Assembly: GCA_963752695.1 (NCBI GenBank)
Contig: CAVVZB010000001.1
Location: 992,001-1,056,000, forward strand
Reading direction: 5' to 3'
Length of the DNA stretch: 64,000 nucleotides
Source of the DNA: Bog-113 sp963752695
GTDB lineage: Bacteria; Acidobacteriota; Terriglobia; Bryobacterales; Bryobacteraceae
In this document: one piece after another, positions 1 to 8,372 of the stretch
Numbering within the stretch: the stretch's first letter is position 1
Layout of the letters: each line of letters begins with the position of its first letter
Position numbers and translations under genes: made by a program
The notes under the pieces: generated by a model
The model's database searches: none
Seen by the model: the letters and a program-made list of their open reading frames with translations, nothing else
Told to the model about the DNA's origin: nothing

Positions 1-406
1 GCCCCTCGGCGGCATCGCGCAATCCCAGCACCAGAGCCGCCATCCCTTCCTCGCTCGAGTAAGACTTATGGTTTCCCGGATGCGTCACCAGGAACTCGGC
101 CCCAATGCACACGGCACGCTCTAACTCGCCGCGAAACGCCTCGATCGACTTAGTCCGGATAATCGGGTCGAGCGAAGCCAAGTTGATTAGATAGCTCACG
201 TGAATCGCCAGCGGATAAAGATCGAAGCGCTCCCGCGCATTTCGAAATAGCCGCACATCGTCAGGACTCAACGCCACTGTCCGCCAGGTGCGCGGACTTG
301 CTGAGAAAATCTGAAACGTATTGGCTCCCAACTGTTTCGCGCGAATTGCAGCTTTTTCGAGAGATCCGGAACGAGAGGTGTGAATTCCAATACGCAGACC
401 CGCCAT
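1..406 (-). CDS. nfo: Endonuclease IV (AP endonuclease), 3' part outside window
   Basis: Translating the minus strand from the ATG at 406-404 gives an open frame that runs off the left edge, so about the first 135 residues are present. The N-terminus reads MAGLRIGIHTSRSGSLEKA, followed by an ANTFQIFSASPRTW segment, then IHVSYLINLAS and VTHPGNH. These match the successive beta strands of the endonuclease IV TIM barrel, and the histidines of IHVSY and HPGNH match family zinc ligands. The family cleaves DNA at abasic sites in base excision repair, using a three-metal centre. The rest of the barrel is not in the window, so completeness cannot be judged. It is divergent from the gene starting at 516, leaving a 109-bp shared upstream region. 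Confidence 0.82.
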   Translation of the reverse strand, partial: MAGLRIGIHTSRSGSLEKAAIRAKQLGANTFQIFSASPRTWRTVALSPDDVRLFRNARERFDLYPLAIHVSYLINLASLDPIIRTKSIEAFRGELERAVCIGAEFLVTHPGNHKSYSSEEGMAALVLGLRDAAEG

Positions 407-515
407 GGTAACAGGTAAGTCAGCATCAAACAGTGCGTTTGTATATAGTTTCAGGTCATTGTTCTGCTAAACTAAACTACTCAAAGGGGCTTAGCTCAAA
501 AAAGTATCGTCAGTC

Positions 516-2537
516 ATGGGACCGAAATTGACCACCGCCTTAATCGCAGGAACGGCGTTGTTGTGCGCCACTGTTTGCCTGCGTGCCGGGACGGACGATT
601 GGATTTCGGCCGGACCTTTCGGCGGCAATGCCGAAGTGGTCGTCGCAAGCGCATCTGACCCGAATGTTCTTTTTGCCGGCACTAAAAACGCAACTATATT
701 TTTGTCGAAAAACGCAGGCGAAACCTGGGAAGCCCTTTCATTTCCCCGGCAATATTCGTCCATGCTGCACACCCTGGTGATCGATCCGCGAAACCCCGCT
801 GTTGTTTATGCGGCCATCGCCGACGAGCCCAGAACCGGTTTGTATCGCAGTGCGGATTTCGGCCACACTTGGAAGCCGTTGAATGGCATTGGCTCCGAAG
901 AGGTCTACTCCCTCGCGTTTTTCAATCAGGATCCGCAGACTATGGTCGCGGGGCTTCGCCAAAGTGTCCAAGTGACTCATGACGGCGGCGCAACGTGGAA
1001 AGCCATCTCCACCCTGGAGAACCCCGACATGCAGCCGGTGGTATCGGTGGCGTTCGACCCTAGCGACATCAACACGATTTATGCCGGCACTCCTCGCCTG
1101 CCCTGGAAAACCGTCGATGGCGGCGCAAATTGGAATCTCATTGCCGAGGGCATGAGTACCGATTCCGATATCATTACCGTCCGCGTCGACAGCAGCAAGC
1201 CGTCTCGCGTGTTCATCGGCGCTTGCAGTGGTTTCTGGCACAGCAATAATCACGGCGAACTGTGGTCGAAGATGGCGGGCATTCCTTTCACCTCCCGGCG
1301 CACCTACGCATTCGTCCAGAACCCCGAGCACCCGGAGACAATCTTCGCCGGCACCAGCCGTGGCCTCTACCGCACTGTCGATGGCGGGGCTGCCTGGAAG
1401 CTGATTGCGCCTTACGAAATCAAGTCGCTATCCATGTCTGCGGGGCAACTCTATATCGCGACCGCCGACGCCGGGCTTTTCAAGAGTTCCGATGGCGGCG
1501 TCACGCTCAAATCCATCGACACCGGGTTTACCAGCCGCAACTTCTCCCGTGTAGCTGAAGCAGGCGAACATCTTTACGCTGGTACCGGTTTCGAGCAGGA
1601 TGCCGGAGCCGTCTTTGTCAGCGCGGATGGCGGCCTTCACTGGGATCGCATCAGTGAGCCTGCCCAACTCGGAAGTGAAAACGTGCTGGCGATCGCCCGC
1701 AGCCCGAAAGGCACACTGGTCGCCGCTACTTCCGGTTCGCTTCTGCGTTCGGTCGACGCGGGTAAGACTTGGGTCCGCCTGAAAGTGTCCCCGCCTCGCG
1801 TGACGTCGCTGATTGCTGTCCACCAGGGCTTTCTCGCCGGGACGGAATCCGGAATCTTTCGTAGTTCTGATGACGCATCTTCCTGGAAGCAGGTGATTAC
1901 CTCTGCCTCCACTACAAAAGAAGCAATTCATGGCCTCTTACGCGGTGGCTCTATCATCGCTGTTCTTGCCCATGGCATGCTGGTTTCCCAGGATGATGGT
2001 GAAACGTGGTCGCGCCGGCATCTTCCGTTCTTCACCGAAGTGTATGATGTTGCCGCCGCGGGCCAGTCCATGATCGCCGGCACGTCACGCGGTTTGTTCC
2101 GCAGTGTGGACGCTGGCCAGACCTGGGAAGCCGCTCAGTCCGGATTACCTCCTGCCAGCATTACTGCCGTTGCGATTGACCCCGTATCCCCGACCCGCGC
2201 ATTCGCCTTCGAGTACGGGAACTTGTATGAATCGCACGATGCTGGGCTGCACTGGCAAAAAGATACTTCGACCGGGCTCGCCGGAGCGTTTATCCGCAGC
2301 TTCGAGATTCCCTCACAAGGACCGCATAACTTGATCGCCGTGACCGCGACGCGCGGTATTTTTGTCCGTCCCATCGATTCCCGTCCAACTGATGGCGGAA
2401 AGCTGACTCAGACCGATTTTTCCGCCCCCGGCGCCAAGGCCGGAACAAGGGCCGACACCAGAGTTGATTCCAAAGTTGACACTAGAAAGGACCTATATGA
2501 TCCAAACCAGCAGAACGGCAAAACGCCTGCTTTGTAG
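516..2537 (+). CDS. Exported Asp-box (BNR) repeat propeller protein
   Basis: The 673-residue product starts at ATG 516 with a typical Sec signal (hydrophobic ALIAGTALLCATVCLRA). It then carries about thirteen Asp-box motifs of the S-x-D-x-G-x-T-W type, for example SKNAGETWEAL, THDGGATWKAI, SADGGLHWDRI and SVDAGKTWVRL, spread over the whole length. This is the signature of sialidase-like or Ycf48/sortilin-like beta propellers. No enzymatic residues can be assigned, so a ligand-binding or scaffolding role outside the cytoplasm is the most that can be inferred. The last 50 residues are hydrophilic and low-complexity (repeated R-V/A-D and K-V-D). The final 41 bp overlap the next gene's start, suggesting translational coupling with the outer-membrane protein that follows. 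Confidence 0.8.
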   Translation: MGPKLTTALIAGTALLCATVCLRAGTDDWISAGPFGGNAEVVVASASDPNVLFAGTKNATIFLSKNAGETWEALSFPRQYSSMLHTLVIDPRNPAVVYAAIADEPRTGLYRSADFGHTWKPLNGIGSEEVYSLAFFNQDPQTMVAGLRQSVQVTHDGGATWKAISTLENPDMQPVVSVAFDPSDINTIYAGTPRLPWKTVDGGANWNLIAEGMSTDSDIITVRVDSSKPSRVFIGACSGFWHSNNHGELWSKMAGIPFTSRRTYAFVQNPEHPETIFAGTSRGLYRTVDGGAAWKLIAPYEIKSLSMSAGQLYIATADAGLFKSSDGGVTLKSIDTGFTSRNFSRVAEAGEHLYAGTGFEQDAGAVFVSADGGLHWDRISEPAQLGSENVLAIARSPKGTLVAATSGSLLRSVDAGKTWVRLKVSPPRVTSLIAVHQGFLAGTESGIFRSSDDASSWKQVITSASTTKEAIHGLLRGGSIIAVLAHGMLVSQDDGETWSRRHLPFFTEVYDVAAAGQSMIAGTSRGLFRSVDAGQTWEAAQSGLPPASITAVAIDPVSPTRAFAFEYGNLYESHDAGLHWQKDTSTGLAGAFIRSFEIPSQGPHNLIAVTATRGIFVRPIDSRPTDGGKLTQTDFSAPGAKAGTRADTRVDSKVDTRKDLYDPNQQNGKTPAL

Positions 2538-4329
2538 TTGCGTCGGGGCGCTCCTGGCATGTGCCGGAATTGCGCAAGCGCAGAATGTATCGCCAGATTA
2601 CGAAGTCGGACTTTTAGCCGGCGGAAGCTTTTTTAAACAGAAGAAGGATCCCCTCATGACCGAGGTGATGCCTAGCGGAATGGTCGAAGGTATTCTCACC
2701 GAGAATTTCGCCAATTACCTCGGCACTGAGCAGAGTTTTGCGTACATGCAGAACGACCTTCGCTTCCACCAGAATTTCGGCGGCATCACGCAATCTCTAA
2801 CCCTGTCGCAACATTTGTGGCAGTTCCAGGAGAGCTTGCTCGTCTATACCAATTCCAAAGAACACTTTATACGCCCGTATTTCTCTGGCGGCGTCGGCTT
2901 TGTTTCGTACCGGCCTACCGACAAGACCAAGAGCCTTCTCAACGAGCCTCTCACTGCTAGCCTCGGCGCGAGTAACTTTCAAACCGACACCAAACTAGCC
3001 TTCACCTACGGCGGCGGTATCAAGGTTCGGCTGAGCAATCACTTCGGCGTGCGGGCCGGCGTTTCCGGTCTGCTCTCCCGCGAACCTCATTATGGTCTGG
3101 CTCAATATGGAACCGGGCCGCAGTTGACTCTGCCCTCCGGCGGTATCTTTAACGGCTTGGAAGCCACTGCGGGTCTCACCCTCATCTTCGGGCATACCCT
3201 TGCAACGGCGCCGATCGTTGTCCCCGCCCCGGGGTTTGCGGGCGTGACGATCCAGCCCTCTTCTCCCGCCGCAGTCTGCTCCAACACGCCGGTTAGCTTC
3301 ACGGCCACCGTGGACGCCGTCGCGCCGAACCACACCCCGTCGTATCGCTGGACAGTGGATGGCCAGAATGCGGGAACCAATAGTTCCAGCTTTAACTTCA
3401 CTCCCACCGGCGCCGGTTCCCATACCATCGGCTTAACCGTTCTCGACAATATCACCCAGCTGACCAAGCAAGCCGCTCCAGTCACCGTTACCGTCAATGA
3501 GCACACCGCGCCCACCCTTACCGCCAATGCCGATAAGACTGACTTGGCTGCTGGTGATAAGGCCATGCTCTATCCGCACCCGCAGGCCGGCAATTGCCCC
3601 GGATCGCTAACCGTTACCTGGGCTGCCGCGGAAGGTTCGGTAACTGGTACCGATCCTGCCACCTTCGATTCGGCTACTGTTTCGTTTGACTCCAACAACC
3701 CCGCTGCTCAGACCAAGCAAGTCACGGTCACGGCCACGGTTACCGATAGCGCTGGCGGTTCCGCTTCCGCTCCGGTTACGCTCAACATCTCCAAACAGCC
3801 CACCTTCGTGCGGCAGGATGATGTCATCTTCCCGACCAGCAACTCCCGCGTCAACAATTGCGGCAAGCGCCTCCTGATCGACGTTGTTTACCCGGCTCTG
3901 ACCTCCGGTCAGTACCAGAATTACGATGTGATCCTGGTTGGTCACATGGGTAACGAACCCACCATGCCTGTTAAGGGCCGCCGCCGTCGCGGTGCAGCAC
4001 CCATGACCGCCGCCGATCTCGCTACCCAGCGTGCTCAAAACGCCGCGGCGATCCTGGCCTCTGGCCTCGGCATCTGCCCGAAACCCGGAATCGACCCTAG
4101 CCGCATCAAGATCGCGACCGTGGGACCGAATGCCGGCGCTGAGTTCAAGAAGCCGATTTGCGCTAGCTCCATTAAGGAACGCCGCGCTTCCCAGATCACT
4201 GCCTCGGATGACATGCTGAAAGATCAGCGCGTCGAAATCTGGTTCGTTCCGAAGGGTGCCACTCCGCCGCCTTCGGCAGCCAATGCCCAGGCCGCTCCGG
4301 ACAGCATCAAGGCGACCTGCCCGAAATAA
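2497..4329 (+). CDS. Outer-membrane barrel protein with PKD-like repeats and OmpA-like C-terminus
   Basis: The 610-residue product begins at ATG 2497, chosen because GAAAGGA (2485-2491) lies 5 nt upstream and because the next residues form a clean signal peptide (SCVGALLACAGIAQAQ). Residues about 30-255 look like an eight-stranded barrel (alternating aromatic strands such as YEVGLLAGGSFF and LAFTYGGGIKVRL). Two Ig/PKD-like segments follow at about 265-450. The C-terminal part (about 455-600) resembles an OmpA peptidoglycan-binding fold: YDVILVGHMGN, ATQRAQNAAAILASG and a final RVEIWFVPKG. A basic GRRRRG insertion interrupts it. It probably tethers the outer membrane to peptidoglycan. It overlaps the upstream propeller gene by 41 bp and is followed by a strong terminator. 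Confidence 0.75.
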   Translation: MIQTSRTAKRLLCSCVGALLACAGIAQAQNVSPDYEVGLLAGGSFFKQKKDPLMTEVMPSGMVEGILTENFANYLGTEQSFAYMQNDLRFHQNFGGITQSLTLSQHLWQFQESLLVYTNSKEHFIRPYFSGGVGFVSYRPTDKTKSLLNEPLTASLGASNFQTDTKLAFTYGGGIKVRLSNHFGVRAGVSGLLSREPHYGLAQYGTGPQLTLPSGGIFNGLEATAGLTLIFGHTLATAPIVVPAPGFAGVTIQPSSPAAVCSNTPVSFTATVDAVAPNHTPSYRWTVDGQNAGTNSSSFNFTPTGAGSHTIGLTVLDNITQLTKQAAPVTVTVNEHTAPTLTANADKTDLAAGDKAMLYPHPQAGNCPGSLTVTWAAAEGSVTGTDPATFDSATVSFDSNNPAAQTKQVTVTATVTDSAGGSASAPVTLNISKQPTFVRQDDVIFPTSNSRVNNCGKRLLIDVVYPALTSGQYQNYDVILVGHMGNEPTMPVKGRRRRGAAPMTAADLATQRAQNAAAILASGLGICPKPGIDPSRIKIATVGPNAGAEFKKPICASSIKERRASQITASDDMLKDQRVEIWFVPKGATPPPSAANAQAAPDSIKATCPK

Positions 4330-4367
4330 GCGCATCGCTTACGCCTAGCAATAACGCTTAGCAGTCA

Positions 4368-4399
4368 CCCACCGGGCTTCAGCCCGGTGGGTTTTTTTT
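4368..4399 (+). terminator. Rho-independent terminator
   Basis: A perfect 10-bp GC-rich stem, CCCACCGGGC (4368-4377) with GCCCGGTGGG (4382-4391), closes a TTCA loop and is followed by eight T residues (4392-4399). It sits 38 bp after the stop codon of the OmpA-like gene, so it ends the two-gene transcription unit that starts at 516. Confidence 0.92.
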
Positions 4400-4484
4400 A
4401 TTGCATCTTCTTTTGGCACCACAAATGCTTCTCCTCAAGTCGTAAATAGCGGATTTCGCGCTGAATCATAAAGGAGAGCTTTTC

Positions 4485-4634
4485 ATGCTTTGGACAATCT
4501 TCGTAATTCTTCTCGTGCTGTGGCTGCTCGGGATGGTCAGCTCATACACCCTAGGCGGGTTTATTCACGTGCTTCTGGTAATTGCTATTGCCGTCGCCGT
4601 TATCCAGTTGATTTCTGGACGCCGCGCAATTTGA
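4485..4634 (+). CDS. Small membrane protein, lmo0937 family (49 aa)
   Basis: This short frame encodes MLWTIFVILLVLWLLGMVSS and continues with YTLGGFIHVLLVIAIAVAVI and a basic QLISGRRAI tail. AAGGAG at 4471-4476 lies 8 nt before the ATG. The sequence matches the small two-helix membrane proteins named after Listeria lmo0937: an N-terminal helix, a glycine-rich YTLGG turn, a second helix and a C-terminal GRR. Their function is not known; they are often seen in stress-related settings. It has its own terminator-like hairpin downstream and stands alone between two transcription units, so it is probably monocistronic. Confidence 0.85.
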   Translation: MLWTIFVILLVLWLLGMVSSYTLGGFIHVLLVIAIAVAVIQLISGRRAI

Positions 4635-4672
4635 GGAGGGGTTATTAGGAAGAGTTCTAATTTAATGAGCTA

Positions 4673-4698
4673 AGGGCTGCCATTGCTGGCAGCCCTTT
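4673..4698. terminator. Hairpin between convergent genes, probable terminator
   Basis: AGGGCTGCC (4673-4681) pairs with GGCAGCCCT (4688-4696) around a 6-nt loop. Only three T residues follow on the plus strand. On the minus strand the stem continues through A-T pairs but also lacks a long U run. Its position between the small membrane protein and the end of the convergent moeB-like gene supports a bidirectional terminator of modest strength. Confidence 0.6.
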
Positions 4699-4716
4699 GA
4701 TTTCGTACGGCATGAA

Positions 4717-6171
4717 CTAATACTTAGGTACGCGGCTATCGACCTTGTCACTCCATGCGAGAATCCCACCCCGCATATTGGCTACGTCCTTAAATCCTCT
4801 TTGTTTCAATAACTCCACTGCCTTGGCGCTTCGGCCTCCGGACTTACAATGCACCACGATGGATGACCCTGGATCTAACTCACCAATGCGGCGCTCCAGC
4901 TCTCCAAGCGGGATCAATTTTGCCGTCTCGATTCGCGCAATTTGATACTCGTGCGGTTCCCGGACATCTAGCAACAGGAAGTCATCTCCGTCGTCTATCT
5001 TTCGCTTCACTTCAGTTACATCGAGTTCACTTTTCAGAGGTTCGTTGGCCACCTGTTGAGGAATACCACAAAATTCCTGGTAGTCGATGAGCGCCGTGAT
5101 CGTCGGATGATCCCCGCATACCGGACAGTCCCGATCGCGACGAACCTTATATTCCCGGAAGCGCATCTCCAGTGCGTCATAGCGCAGCAACCGCCCGACG
5201 AGCGGCTCTCCGATTCCCAAGATCAGCTTCACCGCCTCAGTAGCCTGGATCAGCCCGATAATCCCCGGCAGAATTCCCAGAACCCCGCCTTCGGCACAGC
5301 TCGGAACCAGACCCGGCGGCGGCGGCTCGGGATACGAGCAGCGATAGCAGGGCCCGCCCGGATAGGCAAATACAGTAGCTTGTCCCTCGAATCGAAAGAT
5401 CGATCCGTAGACATTGGGCTTCTTCAGCAGCACGCAGGCGTCGTTAACCAGGTAGCGCGTGGGGAAGTTGTCCGTGCCGTCAATAATCAGGTCGTAGCCC
5501 GTCAGCAGATCCAACGCGTTTTCGCTGGTCAGAGCCACATCGTGCAGTTCCAGCTCTACGTTGGGATTGATGTCCCGCATTCTATCGGCGGCTGAATCCA
5601 GCTTCTTGCGGCCGACGTCCTTCGTCCCGTGAATCACTTGCCGGTGCAGGTTGGTGTGGTCGACCACGTCGAAATCAACCAAGCCGATCCGTCCGATGCC
5701 CGCCGCCGCAAGATAAAGCCCCAGCGGAGCCCCAAGTCCACCCGCTCCCACCAGCAGCACGCTCGCGTTCTTCAACTTGAGCTGGCCGTCCACTCCTACT
5801 TCCGGCATGATCAGATGCCGGCTATATCGCAGAATTTCTTCGTTCGTCAGCTCCGTCGCGTTCGCCGGAACCGTAGTAGCCGGAGCGTCCGCCACCACGC
5901 TGCCACCTGCAATGCTCGGAACAATTGTCAGTGTGTCACCCGCCGCAACCGGCGTCGCCTGCTTCTCCAGGTACCGGATGTCTTCGTCATTAACGTAAAC
6001 GTTCACATAGCTTCGCAACACTCCGGCATCGCTATAAAGTTGGGGGCGTAAACCGGGGAATTGCGTCGTCAGTGCTCGCAAGACCTGCTCTACCGTCTCG
6101 CCATCTACCTCCACCGCGCTCTGTTTTTCTGTGTATTGCCGAAGCGGCGTGGGAATTAATATTTTGGGCAT
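4717..6171 (-). CDS. moeB: Fused sulfur carrier (MoaD/CysO-like) - MoeB/MoeZ E1 - rhodanese
   Basis: The 484-residue product starts at ATG 6171 (MPKILIPTPLRQYT). A longer frame back to 6276 only adds unlikely sequence inside the JAMM gene. Residues 1-90 form a ubiquitin-like MoaD/CysO domain ending PSIAGG, with the diglycine at 89-90. About 18 linker residues lead to an E1 domain (about 108-370) with RYSRHLIMPEVG, the nucleotide-binding VLLVGAGGLGAP, GTDNFPTRY, and zinc pairs CYRC and CPVC. A rhodanese domain (about 385-484) has the active-site loop HCKSGGRS. MoeZ-type enzymes adenylate a carrier's C-terminal glycine and convert it to a thiocarboxylate with sulfur from the rhodanese. Here the carrier lies in the same chain, so its diglycine is internal and needs release. 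It overlaps the JAMM peptidase gene by 16 bp. Confidence 0.9.
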   Translation of the reverse strand: MPKILIPTPLRQYTEKQSAVEVDGETVEQVLRALTTQFPGLRPQLYSDAGVLRSYVNVYVNDEDIRYLEKQATPVAAGDTLTIVPSIAGGSVVADAPATTVPANATELTNEEILRYSRHLIMPEVGVDGQLKLKNASVLLVGAGGLGAPLGLYLAAAGIGRIGLVDFDVVDHTNLHRQVIHGTKDVGRKKLDSAADRMRDINPNVELELHDVALTSENALDLLTGYDLIIDGTDNFPTRYLVNDACVLLKKPNVYGSIFRFEGQATVFAYPGGPCYRCSYPEPPPPGLVPSCAEGGVLGILPGIIGLIQATEAVKLILGIGEPLVGRLLRYDALEMRFREYKVRRDRDCPVCGDHPTITALIDYQEFCGIPQQVANEPLKSELDVTEVKRKIDDGDDFLLLDVREPHEYQIARIETAKLIPLGELERRIGELDPGSSIVVHCKSGGRSAKAVELLKQRGFKDVANMRGGILAWSDKVDSRVPKY

Positions 6172-6578
6172 GTCATATCTTCCTTCTCTGCCAAAGTCTG
6201 TTCGGCATTGGGCAAAAAGCTGTTTGCGTGGTCGAACCGGCCATCTTTCACCGACAGCACCACGAACGAATACCACGGGCAGGAATTCTTCAGATCAGTC
6301 TGGGAGAAATAAGCGTCGCAATCCGGATGTGAATGGTAGATTCCCACCAGATCCATCCCATGCGCGCGGGCTTCCCGATCGGCCTGAATCAAGTCTTCCG
6401 GAGCCACCTCATACCGCGCCCGGTGCGATTCCCGCGCCACGTTTTGCAGCGCTGTCGAACGCCGGACTATCTTCACGTCGTCCACGCTGCCCAGCATGAC
6501 CCCGCAGCATTCGTTCGGGTACGTGGCTTCCGCGTGCGCCACCATGGCTCGCCACGGCTCTTCTTCGATCTCGATCAT
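6156..6578 (-). CDS. JAMM/MPN metallopeptidase (Mec+-like)
   Basis: The 140-residue product carries the complete JAMM motif: Glu23 (PNECCG), His82 and His84 in YHSHP, Ser92 and Asp95 (FSQTD). These are the residues that hold the catalytic zinc in this isopeptidase family. Bacterial stand-alone members include Mec+ of mycobacteria, which releases cysteine from the CysO-cysteine adduct, and enzymes that trim residues after a carrier's diglycine. The gene lies between cysM (9 bp away) and the fused carrier-E1-rhodanese gene (16-bp overlap), which supports a role in this thiocarboxylate pathway. The likely substrate is either the carrier-cysteine adduct or the peptide bond after Gly90 of the fused protein; the sequence alone does not decide. 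Confidence 0.9.
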   Translation of the reverse strand: MIEIEEEPWRAMVAHAEATYPNECCGVMLGSVDDVKIVRRSTALQNVARESHRARYEVAPEDLIQADREARAHGMDLVGIYHSHPDCDAYFSQTDLKNSCPWYSFVVLSVKDGRFDHANSFLPNAEQTLAEKEDMTCPKY

Positions 6579-6587
6579 GCTCGTGTA

Positions 6588-7544
6588 TTAAGGATTCGGC
6601 TCGTCCCAGAAGGATTCGCTCAGGTACTTGTCCGCGCTATCGCAAAAAATGGTGACAATCACGCCTGCCTGGCCCTGCCCTGCCAACTCCCGGCCGATTT
6701 GAAGGGCCCCGCAAACGTTAGCGCCCGCCGAAACTCCTACCAGTAATCCTTCTTCCCGCGCCAGCCGCTTCACCATCACGTGTGCGTCCTCGGTTTCCAG
6801 CCAAAGGTTCCGGTCGGCCAAACTCTCGTCGTAAATGCCCGGCACGATCGCCGTCGGCATGTGCTTCAGACCTTCCAGCCCGTGAAATCCAGTTGCGGGC
6901 TGCGCGGAGATGCACTCCACTGTTGGCCGTTCCTGGCGCAAATAACGCGTCACGCCCATGAAAGTCCCGCTGGTTCCAAGCGCCGCCACAAAATGTGTAA
7001 TTCGTCCGTCAGTCTGCTCCAGGATCTCCGGTCCGGTACCCTCGAAGTGCGCCTGCCAATTCGCCGGGTTGTTGTACTGATCGGGGTAGAAATAGCTTTC
7101 CGGATCGGCGTTATAGAGCTCCCGGCATTTTCGAATCGCGCCGTCCGAGCCTTCGCCCGGGTCGGTAAAGACGATCTCCGCGCCATAGGCCTTCAAAATG
7201 CGCTTGCGTTCTTCCGACGCGTTGCTCGGCAGACAAAGCCGCACCGGAATGCCCTTGGCCGCGGCGATCATCGCGTAGGCGATTCCCGTGTTGCCGCTAG
7301 TGGAATCGATCAGGATCTTGCCGGGTCGCAGCTTCCCCGCTGCTTCCCCTTCGGCAATCATGCGCGCCGCTGGCCGGTCCTTAACCGACCCGCCGGGGTT
7401 GAAATACTCGGCTTTGCCGTAAATCTCAATTCCCGGCAGCCCCTCGGTCACACGCGCTAACCGAATCAGCGGAGTGTTCCCGATGTTCTCCAGCAGACTG
7501 CTCGTGGTTTGGCTTGGGCGCCCCGGGCGTATGGTCGCGATCAT
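6588..7544 (-). CDS. cysM: Cysteine synthase, CysM-type PLP enzyme
   Basis: The 318-residue product has the fold-type II PLP signature NPGGSVKDRPA (PLP lysine at Lys55), the substrate loop STSGNTGIA and the phosphate-binding GTSGT. It is a member of the O-acetylserine/O-phosphoserine sulfhydrylase family. Being first in an operon with a JAMM peptidase and a sulfur-carrier E1 makes the CysM form that uses a protein thiocarboxylate as sulfur donor more likely than the sulfide-using CysK form. That is an inference from context, because substrate preference depends on residues I cannot confirm without alignment. The ATG at 7544 is only 38 bp from the divergent glycosyltransferase gene, so promoters on both sides must be compact. 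Confidence 0.88.
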   Translation of the reverse strand: MIATIRPGRPSQTTSSLLENIGNTPLIRLARVTEGLPGIEIYGKAEYFNPGGSVKDRPAARMIAEGEAAGKLRPGKILIDSTSGNTGIAYAMIAAAKGIPVRLCLPSNASEERKRILKAYGAEIVFTDPGEGSDGAIRKCRELYNADPESYFYPDQYNNPANWQAHFEGTGPEILEQTDGRITHFVAALGTSGTFMGVTRYLRQERPTVECISAQPATGFHGLEGLKHMPTAIVPGIYDESLADRNLWLETEDAHVMVKRLAREEGLLVGVSAGANVCGALQIGRELAGQGQAGVIVTIFCDSADKYLSESFWDEPNP

Positions 7545-7582
7545 TCCAGCTAGATTAATTGTAAGGGGGGCAAGCTCGGCGA

Positions 7583-8359
7583 GTGAGACGGCTTCTGATC
7601 CGGCCTGGTGCGATCGGCGACTTCCTCGTTTCCCTTCCCGCGCTGGAGTTCCTCAGAACCAGCTACACCGAAGTCTGGTGCGCGGAACCCAATGTCCCGC
7701 TGGCCTGGTTCGCGGACTGCGCCCGCTCCATCGGGTCCACGGGGCTCGATCGGGTCGGAGTCCTGGACGCCACTGGCATTCTGGAGCGTTTAGCGAAATT
7801 CGACGAAATCCACTCTTGGTATGGTGCCGCTCGGCCTGATTTCCGGGCCGCCGTCCGCCATCTCCCGTTCCGGTTCTACGACGCGCTTCCGTCCGCCTCT
7901 CGCCTTCCAGCCACGGAGTTCTACTGCCGCCAGGTTGGTGCGCCAGTTCGGGCGCCTTGCCTTCCCGTTCAGCGGGTCCCAGGGTCCTATGTGGTTCTCC
8001 ATCCCTTCGCCTCCAGCCCCGCCAAGCGCTGGCCACTGGGTTCGTTTTGCGAATTAGCGGGTTTGTTCAAGCAAGTTGCCTGGTGCGCAGGTCCGGAAGA
8101 GCCTCTCGAAGGTGCTGTAAAAATCGAAAATCTGCACAATCTTGCACAATGGCTTGCCACAGCGCGGCTCTTTATCGGGAACGATTCCGGCATTACCCAC
8201 CTCGCGGCCGCGTGCGGCGTACCCGTCGTCGCTCTGTTCGGCCCCACCGATCCGCTCGTCTGGGCCCCACAAGGCCCGCACGTTCACGCCATCCATCGCC
8301 AACCGATTCAAGCGATTGAAGCGGCAGAAGTACTCACGGCGGCCAAAACTCTGCTATAA
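7583..8359 (+). CDS. Glycosyltransferase family 9 (heptosyltransferase-like)
   Basis: The 258-residue product starts at a GTG (7583) preceded by a G-rich Shine-Dalgarno (AAGGGGGG). Its N-terminus MRRLLIRPGAIGDFLVSLPA is the classic nucleotide-sugar transferase motif of LPS heptosyltransferases. The C-terminal half contains FIGNDSGITHLAAACGVP and VALFGPTDP, the GT-B donor-binding site of family 9. It is shorter than typical members (about 330-350 residues), with the loss mainly in the N-terminal acceptor domain. It probably adds a sugar to an LPS core or another envelope glycan. The next gene (GNAT) follows after 13 bp. Confidence 0.85.
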   Translation: MRRLLIRPGAIGDFLVSLPALEFLRTSYTEVWCAEPNVPLAWFADCARSIGSTGLDRVGVLDATGILERLAKFDEIHSWYGAARPDFRAAVRHLPFRFYDALPSASRLPATEFYCRQVGAPVRAPCLPVQRVPGSYVVLHPFASSPAKRWPLGSFCELAGLFKQVAWCAGPEEPLEGAVKIENLHNLAQWLATARLFIGNDSGITHLAAACGVPVVALFGPTDPLVWAPQGPHVHAIHRQPIQAIEAAEVLTAAKTLL

Positions 8360-8372
8360 ACGGAACGGATAT

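Noticed and set aside
738..1331. 197-residue minus-strand frame opposite the first Asp-box gene
   Set aside because: The plus strand carries regular Asp-box repeats here; the minus frame has no recognisable motif.
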